Shown: piece by piece, positions 25,732-36,781 of the stretch
How the letters are laid out: every line of letters begins with the position of its first letter
Numbering within the stretch: the stretch's first letter is position 1
NCBI GenBank assembly: GCA_964020155.1
Contig: OZ026568.1
Location: 4,531,320 to 4,595,319, forward strand
Length of the DNA: 64,000 nt
Direction of reading: 5' to 3'
From: Chondrilla cf. caribensis
Lineage: Eukaryota; Porifera; Demospongiae; Chondrillida; Chondrillidae
Notes under the pieces: generated by a model
Databases searched by the model: none
Told to the model about the DNA's origin: nothing
What the model saw: the letters and a program-made list of their open reading frames with translations, nothing else
Made by a program: the position numbers and the translations under genes

Positions 25732-26952
25732 TCATGCATACACTGACGTGTTTGCAGACAAACTCCACTGCTTGCCATCATCTGTGCTTGGCGTATTGGT
25801 TGGAGGGCTAGTTGTACAAGCCATGGAAGAGGACTGCAGGCACTCGTCTAACGGCAAGTCAGAAATATCGCCATCAATGTCCTCCCACTGTAGGCCAGTG
25901 TCCATGGGAATGCCACCCCCATTGCTGTACTGCTGTGCCATAGGTTCCCTAGTGGAGGGTACCTTTTGAAGTTGACTGTGGAGAGGTGAGCTTTCTGAGG
26001 GACCTCCTTTCTTCCAACGGCGATTGTAGTAATCTCGCTGGACGGCTTCTAATTCCTTCTTCAGCTCTTTGCACATATCTTCTGGTGTCTGTTGGCGGTA
26101 GTGCTCGAGCTCACTCTGTAGATGGCGAATATTTGGATCATCCTGAGCAGTCAGTTGGCTGTGTTCTTCCTTTAACTGATGTAATTCAGTAGTCAGTTCC
26201 TTATGCTGTTCAATGACATCAGAGAGACAATTCTGGGCTGCTTCAACAGACAATTTCATTTCATCAACTTTACTAGTGAGAAAAGCTGAATCTTCTTCAT
26301 TTTGCCTCGTTTCTTCCAATTCTAACAACATAACGGGAACACGTATACGTGAACTCTCACTGTGAATGGTTACAGAACACGGCTATAAGACAAACCTGCC
26401 TTCACCACAGCTATACTTTCTTCCAATGACGACATTTCTTGTTCCAGCTCACTTCCCTGGACATCTCCGCGGGTCACAATTCCACCAAATCTTTCAGTGA
26501 AATCCGAAATACTTTCAATAAACCCTTGACTGAGAAGGAAAGTCTTCTGACACTAGACCTAAACACAACACCGAACTGGCGTACCGTCTGCATTCCATGT
26601 CCTTATCAAGTAGTCTAAGCTGATGGTGGTAGTCTCGTTTTTCTGATAATAAATCTTCTTTTTGCTTCTTCAGAAGAGAGAGGTGAATTTTACTACTACA
26701 AAGGTCTTCATTCACTTCTGACAGAAGATTGGCTTTGGTGACCAATTCCCCCTGCAACATAACCCTTTCATCGTTGACTCGCTTCAGCTGGGCTCTGGCG
26801 GACTCAATTTCCTCTGAAACTTTCAAACGAAATACAAACTCAATTCACTGCTACTCAACGAGTCAGCTTAACTTACAATATTTAAGTCTGATAGCTTTCT
26901 CCTTGAAGCTCTTCTCTGAATGAGAAATCTCCTCGAACAGTTGGGTCAGCAT
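25732..26952 (-). CDS. Coiled-coil protein, CCDC172-like
   Basis: Minus-strand spliced gene, start codon 26950-26952 (MLTQLFEEISHSEKSFKEKA), stop TGA at 25732-25734. Exons give an almost continuous coiled coil: VSEEIESARAQLKRVNDERV, LSLLKKQKEDLLSEKRDYHH, FIESISDFTERFGGIVTRGD, ELEETRQNEEDSAFLTSKVD, NIRHLQSELEHYRQQTPEDM, KELKKELEAVQRDYYNRRW, then a disordered acidic C-terminus. The start (LxxLFxxI at the N-terminus) and the F-I-x-x-I-x-D-F motif recall human CCDC172, a testis coiled-coil protein, but this is from memory and similarity between coiled coils is easily overestimated. It lies convergent to the DOK-like gene (194 bp apart) and divergent from PYROXD2 (85 bp). Confidence 0.65.
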
Positions 26953-27037
26953 TGCAGCCTGTTCGTCTCACGAGATGGCGCGCGTACTCCAAGGCTGGCG
27001 CTCGGGGCGCTAGCTCCCTGCTCGAAGGTACATCAAA
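26953..27037. promoter_or_regulatory. Very short divergent promoter, CCDC172-like / PYROXD2
   Basis: Only 85 bp lie between the two start codons. The region is GC-rich and includes tctcacgagatggcgcgcg, which resembles a CGCG/TCTCGCGAGA-type element (ZBTB33-like), a known driver of divergent housekeeping promoters. The assignment is an inference. Confidence 0.45.
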
Positions 27038-30000
27038 ATGGCAGCTACCTTTGCTCGGAGCAGTACACGTGGAACTCTTCGACGCAAGTCCACTGCAACT
27101 AGTAATTGTGTATTGGATGCAATCATTATTGGAGGAGGACATAACGGTTTAGTTGCTGTATGTACCGTATTAGTGTTAAGGGTCTTAATGGTATTTATAA
27201 ATCGATGGTATTAATGATGAATTACAGTTTATAATTTGTCCTGTCCATTGGACTTCTTGGCTAGGCGGCATATCTTCAAAGATCTGGAATGAATGTTGCA
27301 GTTTTTGAGAAAAGACACTTGCTTGGAGGAGCTGCAGTAACAGAAGAGTTAATTCCTGGTGAGTTTACCATTGTCGTTTTTAAGTACATAAGAATGTTAT
27401 ATAAGCTATAGTGCAAACTTGCATGCGTGTGCCGCGATCTTAGGATTCAAGTTCTCTCGAGCCTCGTATCTACTGAGTCTTCTACGCCCTCAAATTATGA
27501 AAGATTTAAAACTGAAGGTAACATAGTGATCCAACGGGTATACCATATTGTACGCCTACTACAATTGTCCTAGCCTTGCAGATACCAACATATCTGTTGG
27601 CGTGTCGTTGACACTGGTTGTCTGTCTTGTATTCTGCAGTATCATGGCCTCAGTATGTATTTTAGAGACCCACAGTCTTTCACTCCAGTGGTAGGCAGTG
27701 ATAGGTCCTTGTCTCTGTGGAGTGATAGGCAGAAAACTTTGAAGGACATCGGGAAGTTTTCGGAGAGGGATGCTAGTGTATATTGCCAATATGAGAAGTT
27801 CATGGAAGAGATAGGTAGGCTCATTCTCTGCCCTAATGTCAACATATAGAACATGTGCCCGTACATATTCAATGTTACAGCCAAGTCAATTGAACCAATC
27901 TTGGACTCTGCTCCACTCGATCCTGTTCAAATTAAAAATTCCATTAGAAGTGGAAATTTTTCCAAACTGAAGTCTTCTCTAACATCTGTGGCTTCCTTAA
28001 TCAAAACCGGCTCTAGTTTGGCATTTGACCTACCCAAATTTTGGGAGGTTCTGACTGGCCCTGCAAGCAAGATTTTGAACCGCTGGTTTGAATCAGAGCC
28101 TTTGAAAGCTACCCTAGCCAGCGACAGTGTTATTGGTGCCATGGTCAGCCCTTTTACTCCCGGTAGCAGGTGAGTGTTATGGTGGTTGTGATCAGAATAT
28201 GGTATTGTTCGTACCAGTTTTGAGCTCTGCAAAGCAGGTGTCCATGACATTAAGTGGCGGTGCTTGATGCTGGACGCTGGATACAGCAGGTATTGATGGT
28301 TTTAATCCACAATAATTTCCCCAGCTACATATTACTCCACCATGTTATGGGAGAGTTGGATGGTAGGAAGAACTCTTGGGCATATGTGAAAGGGGGAATG
28401 GGAAGTGTGACTGAAGCCATTGCAAAGTGTGCAAGATCTTATGGAGTTCAAATACACACGGAATCAGTAAGTGCTGAATCAGTGTATTTATTATATTTTG
28501 ATGGCAATGTTATAACATCAGTGATGTTGAATTGCACATTTGTAGCCTGTGAAGTCAATCCTATTGGATGGTAAGAAAGCAGTTGGGGTGGTCTTGGAAA
28601 ATGGACAAGAGATTACATCAAGATATGTTTTGTCTAATGCTACTCCAAAAGTAACTTTCTTGGATTTATTAGAAGAAGTATGCTCTACTTAGCAGAGATT
28701 TAGACCTCAGAGAGTGAATGGCAACTCTATTAGATTCACATTCACTAAAACTGTTGTTTTCTGATTCTCATGTTTAGGGTAGTCTCCCAGAAGACTTTGA
28801 GAAGGAAGTGCTAGCAATTGATTACTCTAGTGGTGTTACTAAAATTAACAGTGAGGCAACCACTATAATGATCCTCTGATGTTTATCCATTCCCCCTTTC
28901 CAGTAGATCTTCATGTCTTGTATTACCCTTGTCTCCAGTTGCCCTCTCTGGACTGCCTGATTTTTCAGCATCTTTGAATGTGTCATCCAAGCCCCACCCA
29001 CATCACCAAGCAACAATTCATCTCAACTGTGAGTCTCTCCACTCCCTGCATGCAGCCTACTTGGATGCCTCTGTTGGAAAGATCCCCTCTCAAAGGTATG
29101 TGTGTCATCTGGAGTCAATCCATACAATTCATGCCTCTCTCCTGCCCTCCATCTCTGTGCCTCTGTCCCCCCTCCATCATGTGCCTCTGTCCCGCCCTCC
29201 ATCATGTGCCTCTGTCCCGCCCTCCATCATGTGCCTCTGTCCCGCCCTCCATCATGTACCTCTGTCCCGCCCTCCATCATGTACCTCTGTCCCCCCTCCA
29301 TCATGTGCCTCTGTCCCGCCCTCCATCATGTACCTCTGTCCCGCCCTCCATCATGTACCTCTGTCCCCCCTCCATCATGTGCCTCTGTCCCACCCTCCAT
29401 CATGTACCTCTGTCCCGCCCTCCATCATGTACCTCTGTCCCACCCTCCATCATGTACCTCTGTCCCACCCTCCATCATGTACCTCTGTCCCATCTATAGA
29501 CCGTTCATTGAGATGACAATCCCCTCATCTGTGGACCCCACTATAGCTCCTCCAGGATGTCACGTGGTGTCATTGTTCACGCAGTATACACCCTACATGC
29601 TCCCCACGGGAGAATGGACCGAGGAGGACAAGAACATATATTGTGAAAGTGGTAGGGAGTGCTGTGTGGTAGCCAACTGATAGAGTTGGTGTAATGTGTG
29701 TAGACAGAGAGTGGCAGCTAGTCATTGAAGATCATATCTTTATGTAGTATTTGATGTTATTGAAGAATATGCACCTGGATTCAGGAAGCTTGTTGTTGGC
29801 AAGGACATTCTGACACCACAAGATTTGGAAAGAACTTTTGGTCTGACGGGCGGGGTAGGTATTGTATAGTTGTGCTTATGGATGATATACTATGTGAAAA
29901 CAATTGCTTATTCATTCCATTCAGAACATTTTTCATGGTGCAATGACTTTGGATCAGCTGTACATATCCCGACCTGTACCATCCTTTTGGAAATACACAT

Positions 30001-30186
30001 CTCCTATCAAAGGACTATATTTGTGTGGCAGTGGAGCTCATCCTGGTAAGGTCAACGCATGCTGTGGTTCATTTTCTTTCAATTGCTTTTCTTCTCTCTT
30101 TCACAGGGGGAGGAGTTATGGGCTCTTGTGGACGAATCTGTGCTCAAATTGTATTGGAAGACCGCAAAGAACCCATAGACACGTGA
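27038..30186 (+). CDS. PYROXD2: FAD-dependent oxidoreductase PYROXD2
   Basis: Spliced gene, start at 27038 ([18 protein letters not shown], an Arg/Ser-rich mitochondrial-type presequence), stop TGA at 30184-30186 (EDRKEPIDT). The FAD-binding dinucleotide fold is clear: [20 protein letters not shown], then [20 protein letters not shown]. Following exons match the human protein closely: [51 protein letters not shown] segment, [81 protein letters not shown]2 is a carotenoid-isomerase-like mitochondrial inner-membrane/matrix protein; its substrate is not settled. Phase and exact joints of two short exons near 28200-28340 are uncertain. Confidence 0.95.
29153..29492 (+). repeat. Intronic 24-bp minisatellite in PYROXD2
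   Basis: About 14 units of cctctgtcccgccctccatcatgt with 22-24 bp length variants (CCC in place of CCCG) and GTG/GTA variants. It lies in the intron before the exon starting [15 protein letters not shown]. Confidence 0.9.
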
Positions 30187-30199
30187 CTTTGGGTTTAAA

Positions 30200-31675
30200 A
30201 TGGCGTCATGGAAGGTTTTAATGTTTCTTGTGTATATTTTGGCAAACAATTGGTTATCGCTTGCCGATATCCAGAGTGATTTGGACGAAGCTTATTTTGA
30301 GCGAGATTACTCCTTGTTAAAACCTTTTGCAAGTAAGTTGCGTACTGAAATGTGTCCTCCAAGAGGTACGAGGGATCGCTCGGCCTTTTGTGCTGGTGGT
30401 ATATTGGAAAGAAATGCCTATTCGCCTCAGATCTCAACTGGGATTTGTATGGATCAACTATCGTTACTCCGGAGCACGTGAGACTGACACCAGATAGACA
30501 AAGCAAAAGAGGTTCTATTTGGAACAAGATGGTTTGTGTAGTTTGTTCCTCTGTACTGACCGCTAGCGAGCTTAAGTGATGGAATGTTGCGTTTTTCCTA
30601 CTGCCCTCGCCAGCCGGTAACCATGCACAATTGGGAGGTGTCTATTCACTTTGCAGTACATGGCTCTGGGGATCTGCTTTATGGTGATGGTTTCGCCTTC
30701 TGGTATACCAAGGAGAGAGGGATGGACGGTTAGTTGCAGCTTTTGGTACTCTTTGCATTATCACTGACTGATTGGATGTACTAATCTCAACCACTGTAAG
30801 GTCCTGTGTTTGGAAGTAGAGATTACTTCACTGGACTGGGAATATTCTTTGACACTTATAGTAATCAAAATGGCCCCCATGAGGTGAGAATGATGCAATC
30901 AACAACTTGTAGTGTTCACTCATGTGTTGTCCTGTTCACAGCATGACCACCCGTTCATTTCATCCATGGTCAACAATGGCTCTGTTCACTATGATCATGA
31001 TCGGGATGGGACACACGGGCAAATTAGTGGATGTCATTGCAAATTTCGGGCAAGAGATCATGACACGTTCGCAATTGTGTCTTATATAGACAAAGTGCTA
31101 TCTGTGAGTAGTGCGTGTACATGTGAGCAGTGTGTTGCATGCAACTTATAAGTGTTGTACTATTGTCACTTCTGTCAGGTTCATACCAGTGTGGATGGTG
31201 ACAACGATTGGAACGAGTGCTTTACATCAGAGAACGTCCATCTCCCAACTGGGTACTATTTTGGTGTTTCTGCAGCCACTGGGGATTTAGCTGACAACCA
31301 CAATGTTATTAACATTCGAGTGTTTGATGTGGATCAAAATGAAAATCCTGTGAGTGCTGCTTCCAATGAGTTGACCTTTGACTGGCTTACTGTGTATTGC
31401 GTGCATTGATAGGAGTGGGAGACAGCTGTGCCGTTTGCACCTGATGCTGAACCTCCTCGAGGTATGCTAGCCCTGGTAAATGTAGCTGTGCAAGTTTTTA
31501 CTTTGAACTTTTCACTCCAGAACATGTGAATGACCCAAACGTTGTCATTGGACATCGGAGTTGGCTGCTTATGAAGGTCCTTTTGGCATTAGCGATCTTC
31601 ATTGCTGTAGGCGGAGCTGTTGGCTATTTTGTCTATGCAAAGAGACAGGAACAGGCTAGGAAAAGATTTTACTAA
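30200..31675 (+). CDS. LMAN2: L-type lectin VIP36 (LMAN2)
   Basis: Spliced gene, start 30200, stop TAA 31673-31675. A signal peptide ([20 protein letters not shown]) is followed by [10 protein letters not shown] and the legume-lectin fold: [61 protein letters not shown] (calcium/sugar loop), [50 protein letters not shown]. The C-terminus has one membrane segment ([19 protein letters not shown]) and a short cytosolic tail ending RKRFY, the same KRFY end as mammalian VIP36. The protein cycles between ER and Golgi and binds high-mannose glycoproteins. It begins only 13 bp after the PYROXD2 stop codon, so its promoter must overlap the last PYROXD2 exon or intron. Confidence 0.96.
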
Positions 31676-31763
31676 TAGTGGATATTCTATTATGTGTGAA
31701 CATCGAATTATTAATACATTATCAATTAATAATAATATGGTTAAGATAAATATCAAACAATAG

Positions 31764-33572
31764 TCATGATTTGAGAGCAAGGTACACTTTTCCTTTTCGA
31801 CTAGTTTTCTCTACTGGTAAACTGGAAATTATCTTCTCAAGTGCTTTCAACACTTGCTTCTTGTCCATCCCTGTCTTCTTCTTGCAGAACTTGCGCACTA
31901 AATCTTTTGTGGAAATTGGCTTACGTTTCAAATAATACACAACTTCCTCCTTGTCAACAACAGAGGGATTGCTTTCAATGTGTATTCGCTTGGCCTCAGG
32001 CTCAGCAGGTAATGTCTCATCCTTTTCTAGAGTCCTTTTGCTAACTCCTTTCAGATCCTTTCCAATGAATTCTTCCGGAGACAGAGCATCAGGATCCACA
32101 TCCAGTTCATCACTCGATCCAGGTCCTGATTTTTGCTTTTTAATAAGAGCATTGAGTTCCTTACCCTCTTCAGTGAGGTCCCTTTCATCTTGAGAACTAT
32201 TTGATTCTTCTTCCTCACTGTTTTCTTTTGTCTTTTGTTTAGCATCTTCCATCAATGTGTCCATCTCCTTGTCAGTGGAGGCAGATTCTGAACTGTCTGA
32301 AATATAGTCTACCTCACAAGACTCCATTTCCCCATCATCTGTGGTGTCACCACCGCTGGCACTTTCAGTTGATTTTAGAGGCTTCTTATTACGGGAGCTC
32401 TTCCCAGCACGACCCTTGTCGTGAGTTCCTGTACATTGAAAGACACCAAAAGCTACCAACAGTCCTGCAGCCAGGAACAGACTTGTAAAAGACTTGTAAC
32501 TTTCACTTACTTGTCTCAATCTCAGGGTCTTCTCTATCTGAGTCTTCGGACCAGTTTTCACCAGTTTCATGATCAGTGATCAGTAGATTCACTTTACCAA
32601 CTTCATCATCGCCAAAGTCCTTTGCTTGCATCTTCTTGCTCAACATGAGAGAAAAATAATTGAGTGTCTTATTCTTCATCAGATATTTCTCTTCTGCCTC
32701 TTCAGCAGTGAAGGTATTGTGTTTTATGCCTGGATTAAAGTCATACCAACTGCTCAGAGGATGAGCTTCAAATGCTCCATCCGCACATTGACATAACATG
32801 AAATACGAAGAGCTTGTGTTCACTCCACCTTCTTTTCTACCTACGAATCTGGTATGAAACATAAACACTCATTCACATGAAATCTTATGTGCCTTCCTGT
32901 TTACTGGGAGCCTTGATAGTAGTACTTTGGGCTAGTGCCCCCCAGTCTAAACATAGACACTCTAAACTATGCTAGAGTGTCTATGGTCTAAATGAGTAGA
33001 CCTAAGGGTTAGAATTAGGTTTACTGGACACTATATCTCACCGTTTCCCATCCTTTTTGCTTTCTTTCAATTCCCAGGACAAATCTTCTGGTTGAGAGGG
33101 ACGAATGTCATAGCCTCTCTTTCTCATTCGCGCATCTTCTCTCCGTTTCCGTCCAAACTCACTACCTTCTCCTTGAGTTGGCTGTATTACTGCTCCATCA
33201 TTGTCTACTTCTTGTCGACCAAGAGTAGGCTGAACATTATAAACAACGATGCATAATACGGATAAACTGAACAGAATATAATGTTGGACAAGAGATGATA
33301 TGAATGAGAGGTAATGGTTTGATCCATAATTCCAAACATCAAATAAAGAAGTAATGCACGAAATGTGTTAGTAACAGATTACCTGAACCAACTGCCCGAG
33401 ATCCACGAGCTGTTTAAAACGCATCAAATAAAACTTTTTATTATCCTCTCTGCGCGTAGAATAGATCATAAGATAACATACAATCAAGCAGACATATAAT
33501 ACGTTACTCAAGAATGAAAGAAATCCACCTTATCATCCTCACACGGTACGTCTTAGCAGCTTTGGTAGCCAT
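31764..33572 (-). CDS. GTF2F1: TFIIF alpha subunit (RAP74)
   Basis: Minus-strand spliced gene, start 33570-33572 (MATKAAKTYRVR), stop TGA 31764-31766. The N-terminal triple-barrel dimerisation part is spread over several exons (KFYLMRFKQLVDLGQLVQ, FGRKRREDARMRKRGYDIRP, RFVGRKEGGVNTSSSYFMLC, FEAHPLSSWYDFNPGIKHNT, AEEKYLMKNKTLNYFSLML). A long acidic, serine-rich middle follows, and the C-terminal winged helix (YYLKRKPISTKDLVRKF, KKTGMDKKQVLKALEKII) matches human RAP74, which binds FCP1 and TFIIB. TFIIF recruits RNA polymerase II to the pre-initiation complex. The stop codon lies 88 bp from the convergent LMAN2 stop. Confidence 0.95.
32952..32985. repeat. Perfect hairpin in a GTF2F1 intron
   Basis: Arms catagacactcta and tagagtgtctatg (13 bp, perfect complement) flank an 8-bp loop. 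The left arm plus five bases is shared with the DDX41/DOK-like promoter at 21473-21490. Confidence 0.85.
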
Positions 33573-33935
33573 TTTGTGACTCAATAATGAACACGTGACG
33601 TTAGGCATATGTCTATGCTCCAACATCGTCCAGGGTTAGGGTTGCTAGAGGGTCTATGCGTTAGGCTCACCATCAGCTCTAAGAGGCTTATAGCTGGACC
33701 ATTCAATGTAGTAGTTCTATTATCTGTGGCTGGACTGTGTATGTGTTGTGTATGCGAGGCTTTACTGCTCTGTATGCCTGTGTATCTCTGTTTTATGTCA
33801 CTTGCATCCCTAGAACCCTTTACTCTTGTTCTGTAGAAGCCATACACTTGCATCCACCCGGATGCCAATCTTTACTATGTTGACGTGGTCTGATCTTTGT
33901 ATCAATGTGGTGCAACCTTTACTGTGTGCCTGTAG

Positions 33936-34556
33936 CCTTTGATCTTCTGTTTGAAGACATTGATGATCTCTCCTTGGACACTCCTGATGCATCAGAGGTT
34001 AGGCACAGTTAGCACTATTGGAGGTTGTGGTGTTCATTGTCTTTACTGTCCTTTGAAGGTGATTGGGAACTTCTTGGCTAGAGCAATAGCTGATGATTGT
34101 ATCCCTCCATCCTATCTTGCAAACAGTTATTCTACTGAACTAGCCAAGTGCGTGTGTGTGTGTGTGTGTGTGTGCGTGCGTGCATGCGTGCATATACATA
34201 GTGTAAGCGTGGATAGTATGTCTCAAGTAGTAGATATGACTATGCATTGGGTGTATACTTGTATGTACTGTTGCAGGAATGCTGTCAAGAGAGCTGGTGT
34301 ACTAGTGAATATGAAGCATGGAATGGCACGTTTGGACAATGTTTGGGGAGTCGGTGGAGGCCAGTGGCCTGTCAAAGTACTTACTAAACAGGTATTGGCT
34401 CCGCTGATATACTTGAACCAGTAGATTTAATGGGTGTATATGTGTATTGCAGATGAAACTCCTTGTTGAGGAGTACTTCATGTCAGCTGATTTGGGAGAA
34501 GTGAGTGCCTAGGAATAGATATGCAAGTGTCTTCTAGTGCATTGTGTTCTTTACTC

Positions 34557-34616
<60 letters not shown>

Positions 34617-35636
34617 CATGCAGGTGTCTCAGTGACTTGGATGTCCCTCACTTTCACCATGACCTGGTGTATGAGGTGAATGGAGTAGTGACATGTTACC
34701 ATGCGCATGTGGTTAATAGGGAATTTTACTATCGTTTAGGCATTTGTGCTATGTATTGAGAAAAACGATGAAAACAGCTGTGATCTGGTGGTCAGTCTTC
34801 TGAGCAATCTCTATAGTGCTGCCATTGTTACCAAGGACCAAATGAACCAGGTCTGAACCAAATAGTGTGTCTTATTGTAATGTTGGGGTTAGATAGTGTT
34901 ATTGAGATTAGTGAGTACTTCCGATCTGTTTTCAATAGGGGATTCAACGTGTCTATAGTGACATTGGTGATATATGCTTGGATGTACCGACTGCATATGC
35001 TACACTGGAGAAGCTGGTTGAGCGAGGTCATGTCAAAGGCTATATTTCCAAATCTCTGGCTAATGATGTCCCTCAGAGGTTTGTTGCATGTGCCATTTTT
35101 TCAAGCTCTGTTGTATCTGTGCAGTCTACAGATGTTCTTAGTGTGTGTGTGTGTGTGCGCGCGCACGCGTGTGTGTACAAATGGCACATTCATAGACTGA
35201 GGAGAGAACAGGATAGGAAATGTGATGCCACTTAATCAAAATGAGATATTTCTTAGTTACAAAAATAACCATCTTTTTGTCCACCGTGTCAACTGCTGAT
35301 TCTTCTGATCTGCTTCTGTGCTCTATAGCATCTCTAAACTCAGGTTGCATACGGAGTAAGGTACAAAATGTGTTCAAGTATAGAGTGACTTTTTGCATTT
35401 CTATGCAGTTCCTTCCTTGGTCCATGGTGCATTCGTTTGTGTGTATTCTAGTCAGTATAAGATGCTAAATGTGAAGTTTTTCTCTGATCCTTAATGGTGT
35501 TGCATTGTGCAGATTGTTCAGAATGTATGAGCTCTATTTGGTGTTTTTAATTTGAATAACTGTTTTATTTGTTAAGGGGAGAAAGCGTTTTGTAAGTGAA
35601 AATGATGGAGGAAGAATTAAGGAGCGAGAAGACTAA
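33936..35636 (+). CDS. PDCD4: PDCD4-like MA3-domain protein, 5' end missing
   Basis: Exons on the plus strand give the end of MA3 domain 1 (FDLLFEDIDDLSLDTPDASE, VIGNFLARAIADDCIPPSYL) and all of MA3 domain 2: VKRAGVLVNMKHGMARLDNV, WGVGGGQWPVKVLTKQ, MKLLVEEYFMSADLGE, CLSDLDVPHFHHDLVYE, AFVLCIEKNDENSCDLVVSL, IQRVYSDIGDICLDVPTAYA, ending GRKRFVSENDGGRIKERED at 35636. PDCD4 binds eIF4A and blocks translation initiation. No exons for the RNA-binding N-terminus or most of MA3-1 fit between this point and the GTF2F1 start at 33572. A stretch reading SDLCINVV (33889-33912) resembles the SDLC helix of MA3-1 but is not in a continuous frame with the next exon. Either a broken copy, an assembly gap, or exons I cannot see. 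Confidence 0.8.
34148..34176 (+). repeat. (GT)n stretch starting at a PDCD4 splice donor
   Basis: The exon ending TELAK (GCCAA) is followed by GTGCGTGTGTGTG, so the donor is the first GT of the run. Confidence 0.8.
34560..34615 (+). repeat. (CA)n microsatellite forming a splice acceptor
   Basis: The CA run ends in CACACAG at 34615 directly before the PDCD4 exon GCATGCAGGTGTCTCAG (CRCLSDLDVPHFHH). It replaces the usual pyrimidine tract. Confidence 0.85.
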
Positions 35637-36190
35637 AAGACACTGTGTGATTGTATTAGGAACTACAATTCTGACATTATTCAATTATCTTAGTAAAGCT
35701 TGTATTTGGGAGATATTCATTACAATAATAATGTATGCAGTCTACCACGGCAGTTAGAAATTGGGCAATTGAAATAAATGTGCTGTTTGTGTGTGTGTGT
35801 TTTGTATGTATTTTTTTGTGTGTGTGTTGTGTGTGTGTGTGTCTGTCTCTGTGTGTATTGTATGTGTGTGTGTCTTGTATGCATGTGTGTGCATGCATGT
35901 GACACATTATTCACCATGGATGTGATTTATTGTTTGTTTATTTGTGTTTTGCTATACAGATAAGTATGCAGGACGTCAAGGAATACTTCATAGAAGATTT
36001 GTAGAAAAGTGATTGGCAGTTGATGATACATAGATGTAGACCTGAAGAAACAGTTTCACTTCACAGAATTCTTTAATACTCATTAATATTATATACTTGT
36101 CATAATAATCTGTTCTATTGTTCAAGTATTATTAAGTTTACTGACTTTATTATGATTATCACATTAAAATTAACAAAATAGACGCAATAA
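35637..36190. other. PDCD4 3' flank with TG-rich simple sequence
   Basis: No coding sequence recognised. TG-rich low-complexity sequence occupies about 35785-35905, and A/T-rich sequence with several aataaa hexamers lies near 36185. This probably covers the PDCD4 3' UTR and the start of the SINE-containing unit. Confidence 0.5.
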
Positions 36191-36520
36191 ATAAAAATAA
36201 ATGCAGTTAACAAAAAGGTCACCCACTCAGGGTCAAAGACACCTATATATGGAGAGCTTCACAGGGACTTTCCACAGAGACTGTGTACTTGCGTCATTCC
36301 ACGAATGCAGAAGACACTATTCTAGCTGGGAGGTCAGCCGCGAGTCCCAAAGCTCCCCCCTACGGTTCTTTGTAGAGAGTATTGCAACTGACCACCAGGA
36401 AGTGAGCTATTTTTTTTCAGAGAAAAAAACCGTCCTTTCAAGGATTCGAACCCGCGACCTGGAGCCTAGAGTCGTGTCACCTGACCACCCCGCCACCGTG
36501 ACCTATCTATTTTATTATAG
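36190..36520 (-). mobile_element. tRNA-derived SINE, copy A
   Basis: On the minus strand a tRNA-like head (about 36430-36510) has a box A-like TGGCGGGGTGGTC and a perfect box B GGTTCGAATCC, then a tRNA-unrelated body (ctcagggtcaaagacacc on the plus strand) and an A/T-rich tail near 36190. The anticodon arm is degenerate, so it is not a functional tRNA. The same element recurs at 39231 and 43101. Confidence 0.75.
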
Positions 36521-36781
36521 TATCTGCGCTATTTAAAGTTGCCCTCAATGTTCAATTCGGAGAATAGGCCACCCCCAGGCACTCGAATCACTTGATCGTC
36601 TCTAATAGGTTTAGAAGAACCTTCGGTGAAGATTTAAAGTTCGTTGAAGTCTTTGCGCTCAAGTTCTAGCACAAATCCTAATTGTCGGCGTTTTGAAATC
36701 GGCCATTTTGTTCGCACAATAGAAATAATATAAATTCACTGTAGTAGTTACGCGTAGGAATGCATATTATTGTGTTAGTTG

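Noticed and set aside
28929..29680. Open frames with repeated CASVPPSIM or LSRPPSC words
   Set aside because: They come from the 24-bp intronic minisatellite of PYROXD2; only the end ([15 protein letters not shown] onward) is a real exon.
33630..33645. Telomere-like gggttagggtt
   Set aside because: Only two units and no array; a chance match.
36430..36515. Functional tRNA gene in the SINE head (also at 39450 and 43330)
   Set aside because: Box A and box B are present but the anticodon arm has an oversized loop and the acceptor ends do not pair, so it is a tRNA-derived element.
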